Shown piece after piece: positions 51,594-59,348 of a DNA stretch of 64,000 nt. How positions within the stretch are numbered: position 1 is the first letter of the stretch; each line of letters starts with the position of its first letter. Position numbers and translations under genes: made by a program. The notes under the pieces are model-generated. The model had not been told where the DNA came from. It ran no database searches and was given only the letters and a program-made list of their open reading frames with translations. This DNA comes from Fimenecus sp052273625 (GTDB taxonomy: Bacteria > Bacillota > Clostridia > Oscillospirales > Acutalibacteraceae): the NCBI GenBank assembly GCA_052273625.1, contig DAVZHW010000002.1, positions 62,001 through 126,000 on the forward strand, written 5' to 3'.

Positions 51594-53504
51594 ATGAAGG
51601 ATAAAAAGTATTATGTGGATTTTGGACCAGAATTATTGCAACTTTTAGGTCCTAATCTATATACAAACATTTACTATGTTTTAGGGGAAATTATAGCAAA
51701 TGCATACGATGCAGATGCAGAAAATGTTTATATTATATATAATTCAGCAAAGAATTCAATTACTATTGAAGATGACGGAAATGGTATGTCTTATGATGAA
51801 ATAAATGATAAATTTTTGCCAATAGGAGTTCAAACAAGAACAAATGAATTTAATACATATACTCCTGTTAAAAAGCGAAAAAAGATGGGAAGAAAAGGCA
51901 TCGGAAAACTGGCAGCATTATCTGTTTCAGATAGAATAAAAGTAATTTCTCAAAAAGATGGTGACAAGTCAGGATGTGTTTTATCACTTGATATTTCTCA
52001 AAAAAACAATGACGGAAAATATGAGATACCTAGTATTGACACTACTGACATTTGTTTTCATCATATAAAAGATGGTGAAAATGGGTCAGCAATAATAATG
52101 GAAAATTCAAGATATTCAATTCATAAGAGTATAGAATCTGCAAAAAGAAATATTTCATTAATTTTTCCGTTTGCGTGCAAAGAATTCAAAATTCATTTAG
52201 AAGATATGCTAACAAACAAGACTACTGTAATTGATGATTCTGTATCAGATATTATTAATTTATCAGATTCTTTGATAACTTTTTGTAATACCGAAAGTAA
52301 ATATTATACATATCTATCTTCTTTTCATGATATTTTTAATGATAATAGGTATTATGATTCAATTAAGAAAGCATTGGATCCACAGCAATTACCAGCAAAA
52401 AAAGAATTGAAGAAACAGCAGTCTGCAATAGTTAAACAAATTGAATTAACAAATAATGATGGGAGCAATAAGATTTATGATTTGAAAATAGAAGGTTGGA
52501 TTGCTACTTATGCATCGACAAGAGATAAGAAGAAAGATTCAGATTTTCCATCAAATCATATTTCTTTAATATCAAATGATAAATTAGGACAATTTGATAT
52601 TTTACCGGATATTTCTACGGATAGAATGCAAGAAGCATATGTGGTAGGACAGTTTTATGTTGATTTACTTGAAAACACCGAATTGCCTGATATAGCCGCC
52701 AGTAACAGACAAGGTTACAAAGAAGACGATGAAAGAGTAGTTCAGACCAAAGAATTAATTAAAACAAGAGCACTAAATGCAGTTCTTTCATTAAAGGTTG
52801 ATGCGACAAAAGAAAAAAATTATTTAAAAAACAGAGAAAAAGAAAAAAGGACTATTGAAGATAAAAACAAATTTGATGAGTCAATTAGGCGAATCGTAAA
52901 CAATCCGAAAATTAAAGAAGCATTTCAAGATTCTCCCGATATAAAGAAATCTCTTGAAGATATTTATGATTTGAAAAATTCTTTAAAAGAGAAATACAAG
53001 AAAGTTATGATTAGCCATGCCAGTGAAGATAAGCCAGTTATTGATGAGTTAGAAAAAATATTGCATTTTTGTGGATTTTCAAAGAATGAAATATTATATA
53101 CTAGTTCAAACAATTATGAATCGGGATACCCTAATGCTTATACTGATATTTATGATTATCTTCATGATTTTTTTGTTGATACTGTTATGAAACCTGATAT
53201 CTGTGTTATTTATGTACTTAGTTCTAATTTTGCAAGTAAATGGCCACCGATTCTTGAAGCAGGTGCGGGATGGATTTTAGATAACAAGAAATTTCCTATG
53301 TTTACAGATACATCAGAATCTATTAAACCGCCATTCAAAGGTAATGAGTATACCCCTTGCCTAAAATTCGGAATTACTGAGAAGCAAGCACATTATCTTG
53401 CGAATGCAATTAAAATGATTTGTGAAAGGTGCAATAAACTTGAAAAAACAGAACAACAAATATTCACGTTCATTGAATCAACAAAATTAGTGAACTACAA
53501 ATAG
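51594..53504 (+). CDS. MORC/MutL-like GHKL ATPase with C-terminal TIR domain
   Basis: 636 aa. The N-terminal ATPase shows all GHKL boxes: N box LGEIIANAYDADA (~31-43), G1 EDDGNGM (~59-65), G2 GRKGIGKLAAL (~99-109). A middle domain (~270-400; GWIATYAST, DRMQEAYVVGQFYVDLL) follows. A charged helical linker (~400-465; KNREKEKRTIEDKNKFDES) leads to a TIR domain (~470-630). The TIR starts KVMISHASEDKPV, has EILYTSSNNYESG and ends the catalytic strand with WPPILEAGAGW, where E555 occupies the position of the NADase glutamate. ATG 51594 is preferred to the GTG three bases earlier (GAGG spacing). I infer an antiphage effector; no exact system name is claimed. Confidence 0.88.
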   Translation: MKDKKYYVDFGPELLQLLGPNLYTNIYYVLGEIIANAYDADAENVYIIYNSAKNSITIEDDGNGMSYDEINDKFLPIGVQTRTNEFNTYTPVKKRKKMGRKGIGKLAALSVSDRIKVISQKDGDKSGCVLSLDISQKNNDGKYEIPSIDTTDICFHHIKDGENGSAIIMENSRYSIHKSIESAKRNISLIFPFACKEFKIHLEDMLTNKTTVIDDSVSDIINLSDSLITFCNTESKYYTYLSSFHDIFNDNRYYDSIKKALDPQQLPAKKELKKQQSAIVKQIELTNNDGSNKIYDLKIEGWIATYASTRDKKKDSDFPSNHISLISNDKLGQFDILPDISTDRMQEAYVVGQFYVDLLENTELPDIAASNRQGYKEDDERVVQTKELIKTRALNAVLSLKVDATKEKNYLKNREKEKRTIEDKNKFDESIRRIVNNPKIKEAFQDSPDIKKSLEDIYDLKNSLKEKYKKVMISHASEDKPVIDELEKILHFCGFSKNEILYTSSNNYESGYPNAYTDIYDYLHDFFVDTVMKPDICVIYVLSSNFASKWPPILEAGAGWILDNKKFPMFTDTSESIKPPFKGNEYTPCLKFGITEKQAHYLANAIKMICERCNKLEKTEQQIFTFIESTKLVNYK

Positions 53505-53505
53505 T

Positions 53506-53545
53506 AAAGGAACTGTTCCATTAAAAGTGGGACAGTTCCTTTGTT
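53506..53545 (+). terminator. Terminator after the TIR-ATPase gene
   Basis: AAAGGAACTGTTCC (53506-53519) and GGGACAGTTCCTTT (53529-53542) make a 14-bp stem with one G-U pair and a 9-base loop. The AAAGG/CCTTT arms give short A/T runs on both sides. Confidence 0.8.
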
Positions 53546-53680
53546 GCTATATTGGAAATATTTTTGGCTAGTTTGTTTTTTGTTTTGACTTTTATTATAG
53601 TATTTACAATTACTTTTGATTTGTATATCTGTATCATTGTTAATTGTGATCTGTTTTTTTGATTGTGTTACACTCTTTAT

Positions 53681-54721
53681 TTATTGTATATTTAAAAGTG
53701 ATTTTAATCTTGTTTTTTCTTTGTCACATAATGATTTTGCGATTTCATATGCATTGTCTTTATTAACATCAATTGGTTTATGATTTTTAAATTCATTCAT
53801 AATAATATTTGTATATTTTTTTCTTTTTTTATCTGATATATTATTACATAATTTTATTATAAAATCGTCAAGGGTATTTATTCCATTTGAATCACATGTT
53901 GTTGTAAATATTTCTTTCATAACTAAGTCGTGTGTTGCAAGCATAATCGTATAATCGTCTTTTGAATATCTTCTTGGATCTATTTCTTGAAAGTAATATA
54001 AGTCCATGGCTTGATTCATACACCCATGAAATATCTCATTATTATTCATATAATTATGAGGGCGAGTTATTCCGTCCTTAGTGAAAATTAAAGAACAATA
54101 TGTTAAAGCGGTTGCAGAAATTAATGTTTCTTTAAAAAACCATTTCATCATTCCTTCAAATTGTTCGTCAAATTCTTTTTCACTTCTCAGTTCATATGCT
54201 AAATGCAGAATTGTCGCATACAGAAAAAGAAAGTCTGAATTATATTCCAAAAAATCAAGTCTTTCAATTTCAGAAGCTTTCTTATATTCTGTGGCTGGAA
54301 ATTTAATATTATCATAAAAAAATGCGTCTATAATTTTGTCTATTCTGATATTGTTGAAAAACTTGTCAAAAATATCGAATTCTTTATTACCAGAAATATT
54401 ATCACTTTTTACCAACGCCTGTTCCTTTAGTGCATCATATGGCATTATTCCATAATTGTTTTTTATTATCCAAAATAAGAAAGCAGTTGTTTCTTTTTTG
54501 TTTTTGCATGCATCAAAGCAGCCGTTTTTTGCAGCAATTAAAATATCTGATAGAACATTTCTGTCTATTGAAATAATTACTTCTGTTCCCAAATTATTAA
54601 CCTTTGAGCACATTTCTTTTGTGAGCTTTCCAGAAATTGAATATTCTGGATGAAATATAAATAAACTATTAAACAGTTCATTTTCAATATAGTCATTGAT
54701 AATTTTGATTTTATTAATCAT
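53681..54721 (-). CDS. 346-aa protein of unknown function in the defence island
   Basis: I do not recognise a family. The protein is helical and acidic/lysine-rich, without membrane segments. An early strand TEVIISIDRNVLSDILIAAKNG has an Asp at its end followed by a helix, and FLFWIIKNNYGIMPYDALKEQA comes next. This faintly recalls PIN-like nucleases (Asp after strand 1), but the other acidic residues cannot be assigned with confidence. A conserved-looking HDLVMKEIF helix lies near residue 265. It is convergent with the TIR-ATPase gene and markedly AT-rich. It has no strong Shine-Dalgarno. Confidence 0.6.
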   Translation of the reverse strand: MINKIKIINDYIENELFNSLFIFHPEYSISGKLTKEMCSKVNNLGTEVIISIDRNVLSDILIAAKNGCFDACKNKKETTAFLFWIIKNNYGIMPYDALKEQALVKSDNISGNKEFDIFDKFFNNIRIDKIIDAFFYDNIKFPATEYKKASEIERLDFLEYNSDFLFLYATILHLAYELRSEKEFDEQFEGMMKWFFKETLISATALTYCSLIFTKDGITRPHNYMNNNEIFHGCMNQAMDLYYFQEIDPRRYSKDDYTIMLATHDLVMKEIFTTTCDSNGINTLDDFIIKLCNNISDKKRKKYTNIIMNEFKNHKPIDVNKDNAYEIAKSLCDKEKTRLKSLLNIQ

Positions 54722-54901
54722 TTTTATTTTCCCATTTTTTTATTTGATTAAATAATATTGGTTTATTGGTTGTTGTGTTGTAGAATTTTAAAATATGGTT
54801 ATATCTTATAATTATAAGATATTTATTGTAATTTTCAATATATATTTCAGAATTAATAATTATAGTTAATTTATATTCAAAACCGCATATACTATTATCA
54901 C

Positions 54902-54930
54902 TTGACGTTATCACGGAATACCGTTATGAT
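54902..54930 (+). promoter_or_regulatory. Promoter with embedded palindrome for the XRE gene
   Basis: TTGACG (54902-54907), 17 bases, TATGAT (54925-54930). The spacer contains ACGG-AATA-CCGT (54913-54924), a palindrome placed where an autorepressor would block the promoter. The rest of 54722-54901 is AT-rich and shows nothing else I can name. Confidence 0.65.
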
Positions 54931-54950
54931 TTGATTAAGGTGATGATGGC

Positions 54951-55520
54951 GTGAATGTTAATTATTTAGTTGCCAAAAAGCAAATTTCCAAATACAATTT
55001 ATCAAAATCAACCGGCATACCGTACTCTACTATAAGCGATATTTGCAATGGGAAAACTACGCTTGAAAACTGTAATGCCAAAACCGTGTATGAATTATCA
55101 AAATTCTTTGATGTTTCAATGGAAGATTTGCTTTATAAAGACAATGATGTTCGTTATGATTTCGAGGCTTTTAAGAGTAATATTCGCCATCAGCTTAAAG
55201 AATTGGGATTCAAAAAATTCATTGTGTCTGTTTTGAAAACTGATGAAGTTACCTATTATATGAACAAAAAATGGTACCCTGAAGCATTGTATCTATTGGC
55301 AATGCTTGATTATGTCAGCAGGATAAATAATATTCCTATTTGCAAAAAATACAATTCATATCGTTCCGCAAAACTTAGTAAAGTTATTTACCCGGCAAGT
55401 GTTGTAGCTGAGGCAAAGGTTATGAATGATGAGAGCATTTTGAAGGATTCCGTTACTAATTCTATACCTGAATTTATGCGTTTTAATATTGTTGAATGCG
55501 AGGTGTTTGATGTTACTTGA
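54951..55520 (+). CDS. XRE-type regulator with a conserved C-terminal domain
   Basis: 189 aa from GTG 54951 (AAGGTG 8 bases upstream). Residues ~1-65 are a Cro/CI-type helix-turn-helix (KYNLSKSTGIPYSTISDICNGK, then LSKFFDVSMEDLLY). The remaining ~120 residues (KWYPEALYLLAMLDYVSRINNIP, VIYPASVVAEAKVMND, IPEFMRFNIVECEV) match a layout I associate with antitoxin-like regulators in gut clostridia. No cognate toxin gene directly follows, so it is either orphaned or acts on the island. Confidence 0.75.
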   Translation: MNVNYLVAKKQISKYNLSKSTGIPYSTISDICNGKTTLENCNAKTVYELSKFFDVSMEDLLYKDNDVRYDFEAFKSNIRHQLKELGFKKFIVSVLKTDEVTYYMNKKWYPEALYLLAMLDYVSRINNIPICKKYNSYRSAKLSKVIYPASVVAEAKVMNDESILKDSVTNSIPEFMRFNIVECEVFDVT

Positions 55521-55526
55521 TTACAA

Positions 55527-55563
55527 AAAATGAACCGAGAGGGATTACCTCTTGGCTCATTTT
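55527..55563 (+). terminator. Terminator after the XRE gene
   Basis: AAAATGAACCGAGAGG (55527-55542) and CCTCTTGGCTCATTTT (55548-55563) form a long stem with two mismatched positions and a 5-base loop. Confidence 0.75.
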
Positions 55564-55594
55564 GTGGATATACAGGCAGTGAAATGTTTTTCAA

Positions 55595-55638
55595 ACCGCT
55601 ATGCAAAATTCGTATGTAATCAGCTGAATTTGGTTATT
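55595..55638 (+). repeat. 44-bp direct repeat, left copy
   Basis: Starts ACCGCTATGCAAAATTCG. Same orientation as the copy at 57749-57792, 42 of 44 bases identical. Weaker similarity extends about 18 bases to the left (CAGTG ... GTTTTT). It lies between the XRE terminator and the mntA promoter. Confidence 0.9.
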
Positions 55639-55641
55639 CTA

Positions 55642-55671
55642 TTGACTTAATTTGCATTAAAAGTGTATAAT
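55642..55671 (+). promoter_or_regulatory. Promoter for the mntA-hepT pair
   Basis: TTGACT (55642-55647), 18 bases, TATAAT (55666-55671), then GGAGGTG before ATG 55696. It begins 4 bases after the 44-bp repeat ends. Confidence 0.7.
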
Positions 55672-55695
55672 ATAATAACAGTAGGAGGTGTTGAT

Positions 55696-56037
55696 ATGTG
55701 TACTAAAAGTCAATTATCGGTTGTAACAGCTGATGTTGTTGAGAAAGCTAAGGCTATTTTAGGTGAAAAGCTTTCAGCGGTTATTCTTTATGGTTCTTAT
55801 GCCCGTGGTGATTATGACGAAGAATCGGATATTGATATAATGATTATTGCAGATATATCAACATCAGAAATGCCTAAATTTAATAAAGAACTCACAGAAT
55901 ATTCTGTTGATGTTGATTTGGAAAACGATGTAGTGCTTTCAATCACCATTCAAGATAAATCAACTTATGACAGATATAAAAATACCTATCCTTTCTTTAG
56001 AAACATAGAAAAGGAAGGAGTTGATTTGGTTGCCTAA
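55696..56037 (+). CDS. mntA: MntA-type antitoxin (minimal nucleotidyltransferase)
   Basis: 113 aa. The nucleotidyltransferase motif GSYARGDYDEESDID (GS-X10-DxD) is complete. In characterised HEPN/MNT pairs this enzyme adds AMP units to a tyrosine of the HEPN toxin and silences it. ATG 55696 is fixed by GGAGGTG. It overlaps the next gene. Confidence 0.9.
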   Translation: MCTKSQLSVVTADVVEKAKAILGEKLSAVILYGSYARGDYDEESDIDIMIIADISTSEMPKFNKELTEYSVDVDLENDVVLSITIQDKSTYDRYKNTYPFFRNIEKEGVDLVA

Positions 56038-56428
56038 TGCTGATGAATTAGCTCTTGCCAATTATAGAATAGATAAGGCAAAGGATTGCTTGAAGGCGTC
56101 AAAAATACTTCTTGATGATGGGCTGTACGCTGACAGTGCTAACAGATCTTATTATGCTATATTTCATTCCATGAATGCACTTTGTGCGACTAGAAGCGTC
56201 GGATATAAAAAGCATTCAGGTGTTCTTTCTGATTTTAATTCGCATTATGTTAAAGAAAATTTGATTGAAAAAGATTATGCAAAAATTGCTAAAAGTGCTT
56301 TTTCTGTTCGAACTCAAAGCGATTATTCCGACTTTTATGTTGTTTCAAAATTTGATGTTATAGAGCAATATGAGAATGCAGTGAAATTTGTAAATAGAAT
56401 TGAAGAATATATAAAATCAATAAGTTAA
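56030..56428 (+). CDS. hepT: HepT-type HEPN toxin (RNase)
   Basis: About 132 aa. The HEPN active site RSYYAIFH (R-X6-H) is present, with the tyrosine next to it that MntA-type enzymes modify. Other HEPN features are the N-terminal helix ELALANYRIDKAKDCL and SVRTQSDYSDFYV. TTG 56030 lies 9 bases after GGAAGGAG inside the 3' end of mntA. Predicted to cleave tRNA or mRNA when free. Such pairs stabilise mobile DNA or act in phage defence. Confidence 0.9.
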   Translation: MPNADELALANYRIDKAKDCLKASKILLDDGLYADSANRSYYAIFHSMNALCATRSVGYKKHSGVLSDFNSHYVKENLIEKDYAKIAKSAFSVRTQSDYSDFYVVSKFDVIEQYENAVKFVNRIEEYIKSIS

Positions 56429-56432
56429 AAAA

Positions 56433-56466
56433 GCGTTGGAGTTTGATTTCTCCAACGCGTTTGTTT
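56433..56466. terminator. Terminator after hepT
   Basis: GCGTTGGAG (56433-56441) and CTCCAACGC (56450-56458), 9-bp perfect stem, then GTTTGTTTT; AAAA precedes. Confidence 0.85.
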
Positions 56467-56524
56467 TATATTTCTTTTATAAAATAGTATTGATATCGTT
56501 CGTATTTCATATAAAAAATTTGTA

Positions 56525-57556
56525 TTAATTTGATTCTTTCTTTGCAGTTTTTTCTATTTGCTTAATAGTCTGCAAATACGCTTCTTCTACGGGTGAAAGA
56601 TTTTGGTTCACATATTTTTTGTATTCCTCGTTTGCTTTTTCAAGTGCTTGCTTGTGGCTGATTTTTCCTGCATTATCAAGCACTTTTCCGCCTGTTACTT
56701 GAATCAAATTATCAAGTTGGTCAACATAATCGCTCATATATACGGGATTGTGACGCATAGCTTGAATTTCCGCAAAATCGAAATAACCTGAAACAATATT
56801 ATTGAGCACTTTTAGCTCATCTTCATTAAGATAATTTTTTGCAACACAAATGTCTTTGGCAGTTGGAAAATCGCCGTCAAAAGCATTCATTCCCATAAAC
56901 GGTTTATTTGCATCTGCACGCTCGTAAATAACTTCGGCGGCAGTATGACCGTGTGCCGCATAATGCAATTTGTTTTGAACCATTTTGAAAAAAGCAACAG
57001 TTTCGCTGCTTTTCGGATTATAGTCAACACTTGTCGCATAAAGGTCAAGAACCTGACGATACATAACTTTTTCGGAAGAACGAATATCTCTGATTCTGTC
57101 TAAAAGTTCTTTCCAATAATTTCCACCACCGAGATTTTTAAGCCTTTCATCATCCATGGTGAAACCTTTTATCATATATTCCTTTAAGCGTTCGGTTGCC
57201 CAACGACGAAATTGAGTAGCAGTGATTGATTTGATTCGGTAACCAAGTGAAATAATCATATCGAGATTATAATATGAAACGTTATAATTTTTACCGTCAC
57301 TCGCAGTTGTTCGGAATTTCCGAACAACTGAATTTTCTTCAAGCTCGCCCTCTTCAAAAATATTTTTAATATGTTCACTTACATTTGATTTGCTCGTTTG
57401 ATAAAGTTCACATAATTGTGCTTGCGTCAACCATACCGTTTCGTCAACAAATCGAACATCAATTTTCGTATCACCGTCATCGGTTTGATAAATAACTATT
57501 TCGCCTTGATTATTATCTTTATTCATTTCTTTAAGATCGGTTTTTTGTTCTTTCAT
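56525..57556 (-). CDS. rhuM: RhuM family protein
   Basis: 343 aa. The N-terminal part is a winged HTH followed by the RhuM core (TVWLTQAQLCELYQTSKSNVSEHI, VRKFRTTASDGKNYNVSYYNLD, GYRIKSITATQFRRWAT). The C-terminal part has the Fic/Doc-like AAHGHTAAEVIYERADANKP found in this group. RhuM is named from a Salmonella pathogenicity island. Its biochemical role is unknown, and it is common in defence and toxin-antitoxin islands. GGAGG lies upstream and a promoter (TTGTAT 57607-57602, TACTAT 57584-57579, minus strand) precedes it. Confidence 0.9.
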   Translation of the reverse strand: MKEQKTDLKEMNKDNNQGEIVIYQTDDGDTKIDVRFVDETVWLTQAQLCELYQTSKSNVSEHIKNIFEEGELEENSVVRKFRTTASDGKNYNVSYYNLDMIISLGYRIKSITATQFRRWATERLKEYMIKGFTMDDERLKNLGGGNYWKELLDRIRDIRSSEKVMYRQVLDLYATSVDYNPKSSETVAFFKMVQNKLHYAAHGHTAAEVIYERADANKPFMGMNAFDGDFPTAKDICVAKNYLNEDELKVLNNIVSGYFDFAEIQAMRHNPVYMSDYVDQLDNLIQVTGGKVLDNAGKISHKQALEKANEEYKKYVNQNLSPVEEAYLQTIKQIEKTAKKESN

Positions 57557-57744
57557 AGCGATTTATCCTCCTTTTATCATAGTACCATAATTGGCTTTTA
57601 TATACAACATTTTCTTGTTTGCACAATTTGGGACAGTTCACATCAGAGGGTGTTCATTATATTTATTATTTGTAGCTTTTGAATGTTGTTCTTAATTAAA
57701 TCAATTGTATGGTTTTGTATGTTTTTGTTGTGTGCAGTGGGTTT

Positions 57745-57987
57745 TTATACCGCTATGCAAAATTCGTATGTAATCGGCTGAAGTTGGTTATTTTTCGTCC
57801 AATTTGTACGCTGAAATTGCACAGTTCGTACAGGACACATTACATTAACCATCTGACCGCCGACTGAACCTGCCTGCTTAGATGTGAGATCACCATTGTA
57901 GCCCTGCTTCAAATTTACGCCTACTTCAGAAGCAGCTTCCATTTTGAACTTATTGAGAGCTTCCTTTGCTTCGGGTACTGTAGCCAT
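57745..57987 (-). pseudogene. Alpha/beta-type small acid-soluble spore protein with a replaced C-terminus
   Basis: SASPs coat and protect spore DNA and are made under SigG. The first ~45 residues are canonical (PEAKEALNKFKMEAASEVGV, then NLKQGYNGDLTSKQAGSVGG QMV). The conserved continuation after GGxMV (normally a KKMI-type helix) is lost; instead the frame reads NVMCPVRTVQF... through foreign-looking sequence into the 44-bp repeat and stops. The germination-protease site (E-V-G region) is intact but the second DNA-binding helix is gone. ATG 57987 has GGGGTG upstream. It may still be translated as an 80-aa altered protein. Confidence 0.75.
57749..57792 (+). repeat. 44-bp direct repeat, right copy (inside the altered SASP 3' end)
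   Basis: Second copy of the repeat at 55595-55638, two mismatches. On the minus strand it supplies the last codons and the stop of the SASP reading frame, so the sequence that replaced the SASP tail carries this repeat. Confidence 0.9.
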
Positions 57988-58076
57988 TAAAAACACCCCT
58001 TTTCTTTATTTGCGTCTGCAAGAATATCATTTGCAAATTTGTCTTTGTTATAAATGTTAATATATGGATTTTTGTT

Positions 58077-58104
58077 TTGAAATTGATTTATTTTATGATA
58101 CAAT
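58077..58104 (+). promoter_or_regulatory. Promoter for the esterase gene
   Basis: TTGAAA (58077-58082), 16 bases, TACAAT (58099-58104), 30 bases before ATG 58134. Confidence 0.6.
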
Positions 58105-58133
58105 GTAAAAAATGATTTTTGAGGATTGTTTAT

Positions 58134-59261
58134 ATGAAAAAGAAAAAGAGCTGGGATAAAAAGTGGTACACGGATAAGTTCTTAAACGAGCTTAAGCAAA
58201 CTCAATATACTGAAATGTGCGGCTCTTTGCCCATAACGGTAAAATATGCACCCGACGCCGTATCGCCGCTTGGCATTGACCCTCGACTTCTCGGCGGCCC
58301 TATGGGTAAAACCGCCAAATCAATGCGCTTGCTTCCCGAATTTGTTATCAAGAGAATTAAAATTAAATTTAACGAAAAAATGCTCTCTTCTTTTCGTACG
58401 GTGTGCGATAAGATTTCAAGTGCGGTTTGCGTCAGGGGAGGTGTTGATATCTCCGACAGCACGGTTACTGCCGATGACGGATATGAAATACCTATTAGAA
58501 TTTATAAAAATAAAAACTGTTCTTCCGAAAACGGCTGTTTGTATTTTATTCACGGCGGAGCTTTTATTGCAGGAAGTATGACTCCTTATGACGAGGCGTG
58601 GAAGGTATTTGTCGAAAAATTCAATATGCCTGTTATCAGTGTTGAATACCGTATTATGCCCGAAAATCCTTATCCTACATTGTATAATGATTGTCAAAGA
58701 GTATTCGAGTACATTTACGATAATGCTGAAATGCTCGGTTTTGATAAATCAAAAATTTTTGTTTGCGGCGACAGTGCAGGAGGAAATCTTGCACAATATA
58801 TTTCGACCGCCGACAAAGAGAACGGAAGAGTCAAAGGGCAGATACTTTTATATGCTTCGTTAAATCCGATGGGTATTGAGGGCGGATATTTTAATAAGAG
58901 CATTAAAAATTTCAAATATGAGCCGTCGCAGAAAAAGCTTTCCCGTTGCATAACACGTCAGCTTGAAATGATGACTGACAGCTTTGACAGCGTTTTTGAT
59001 ATTGCTGAGCCCGATATTCGATTAAATCCGTATAGCTTTGATGCAAGCGGAAATCCTCCGACCTTAATTTCAGTCGGTGCACTCGATTATCTTAAAATTG
59101 AAAACATTGCTTGGGCACGGAAATTACACGATGCAGGGGTTCCCGTAAAAGTCGTCGTTTACAACGGAATGGGACACGGATACTTAAATGCAATGGGAGT
59201 TTTTCCGCAAGCTGAGGACGTAATCGACGAAATGGGTAATTTCATAAAAAAATACAGTTAG
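58134..59261 (+). CDS. Alpha/beta-hydrolase, hormone-sensitive-lipase type esterase
   Basis: 375 aa. The oxyanion-hole motif HGGAFIAGS, the nucleophile elbow CGDSAGGN, an aspartate in VGALDYLK and a histidine in GMGHGYLNA complete a standard catalytic triad. About 110 N-terminal residues form a lysine-rich cap without a signal peptide, so it is cytoplasmic. Substrate unknown (short-chain esters likely). ATG 58134 has GAGG upstream. It stands alone, ahead of hprK, just outside the island. Confidence 0.88.
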   Translation: MKKKKSWDKKWYTDKFLNELKQTQYTEMCGSLPITVKYAPDAVSPLGIDPRLLGGPMGKTAKSMRLLPEFVIKRIKIKFNEKMLSSFRTVCDKISSAVCVRGGVDISDSTVTADDGYEIPIRIYKNKNCSSENGCLYFIHGGAFIAGSMTPYDEAWKVFVEKFNMPVISVEYRIMPENPYPTLYNDCQRVFEYIYDNAEMLGFDKSKIFVCGDSAGGNLAQYISTADKENGRVKGQILLYASLNPMGIEGGYFNKSIKNFKYEPSQKKLSRCITRQLEMMTDSFDSVFDIAEPDIRLNPYSFDASGNPPTLISVGALDYLKIENIAWARKLHDAGVPVKVVVYNGMGHGYLNAMGVFPQAEDVIDEMGNFIKKYS

Positions 59262-59348
59262 ATATTTACAATTTTTTTGCAAAAAAGTATGGAATTGATT
59301 TGATTTATAGTTTATAATAGCTACAAACATTATTTTGGAGGGATATGC

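Noticed and set aside
42900..57900. Integrated prophage
   Set aside because: No capsid, terminase, portal or tail genes; the content is restriction, toxin-antitoxin and a serine recombinase.
59262..59280. Terminator after the esterase gene
   Set aside because: TTTTTTGCAAAAAA is a self-complementary AT run with no loop; too weak to call.
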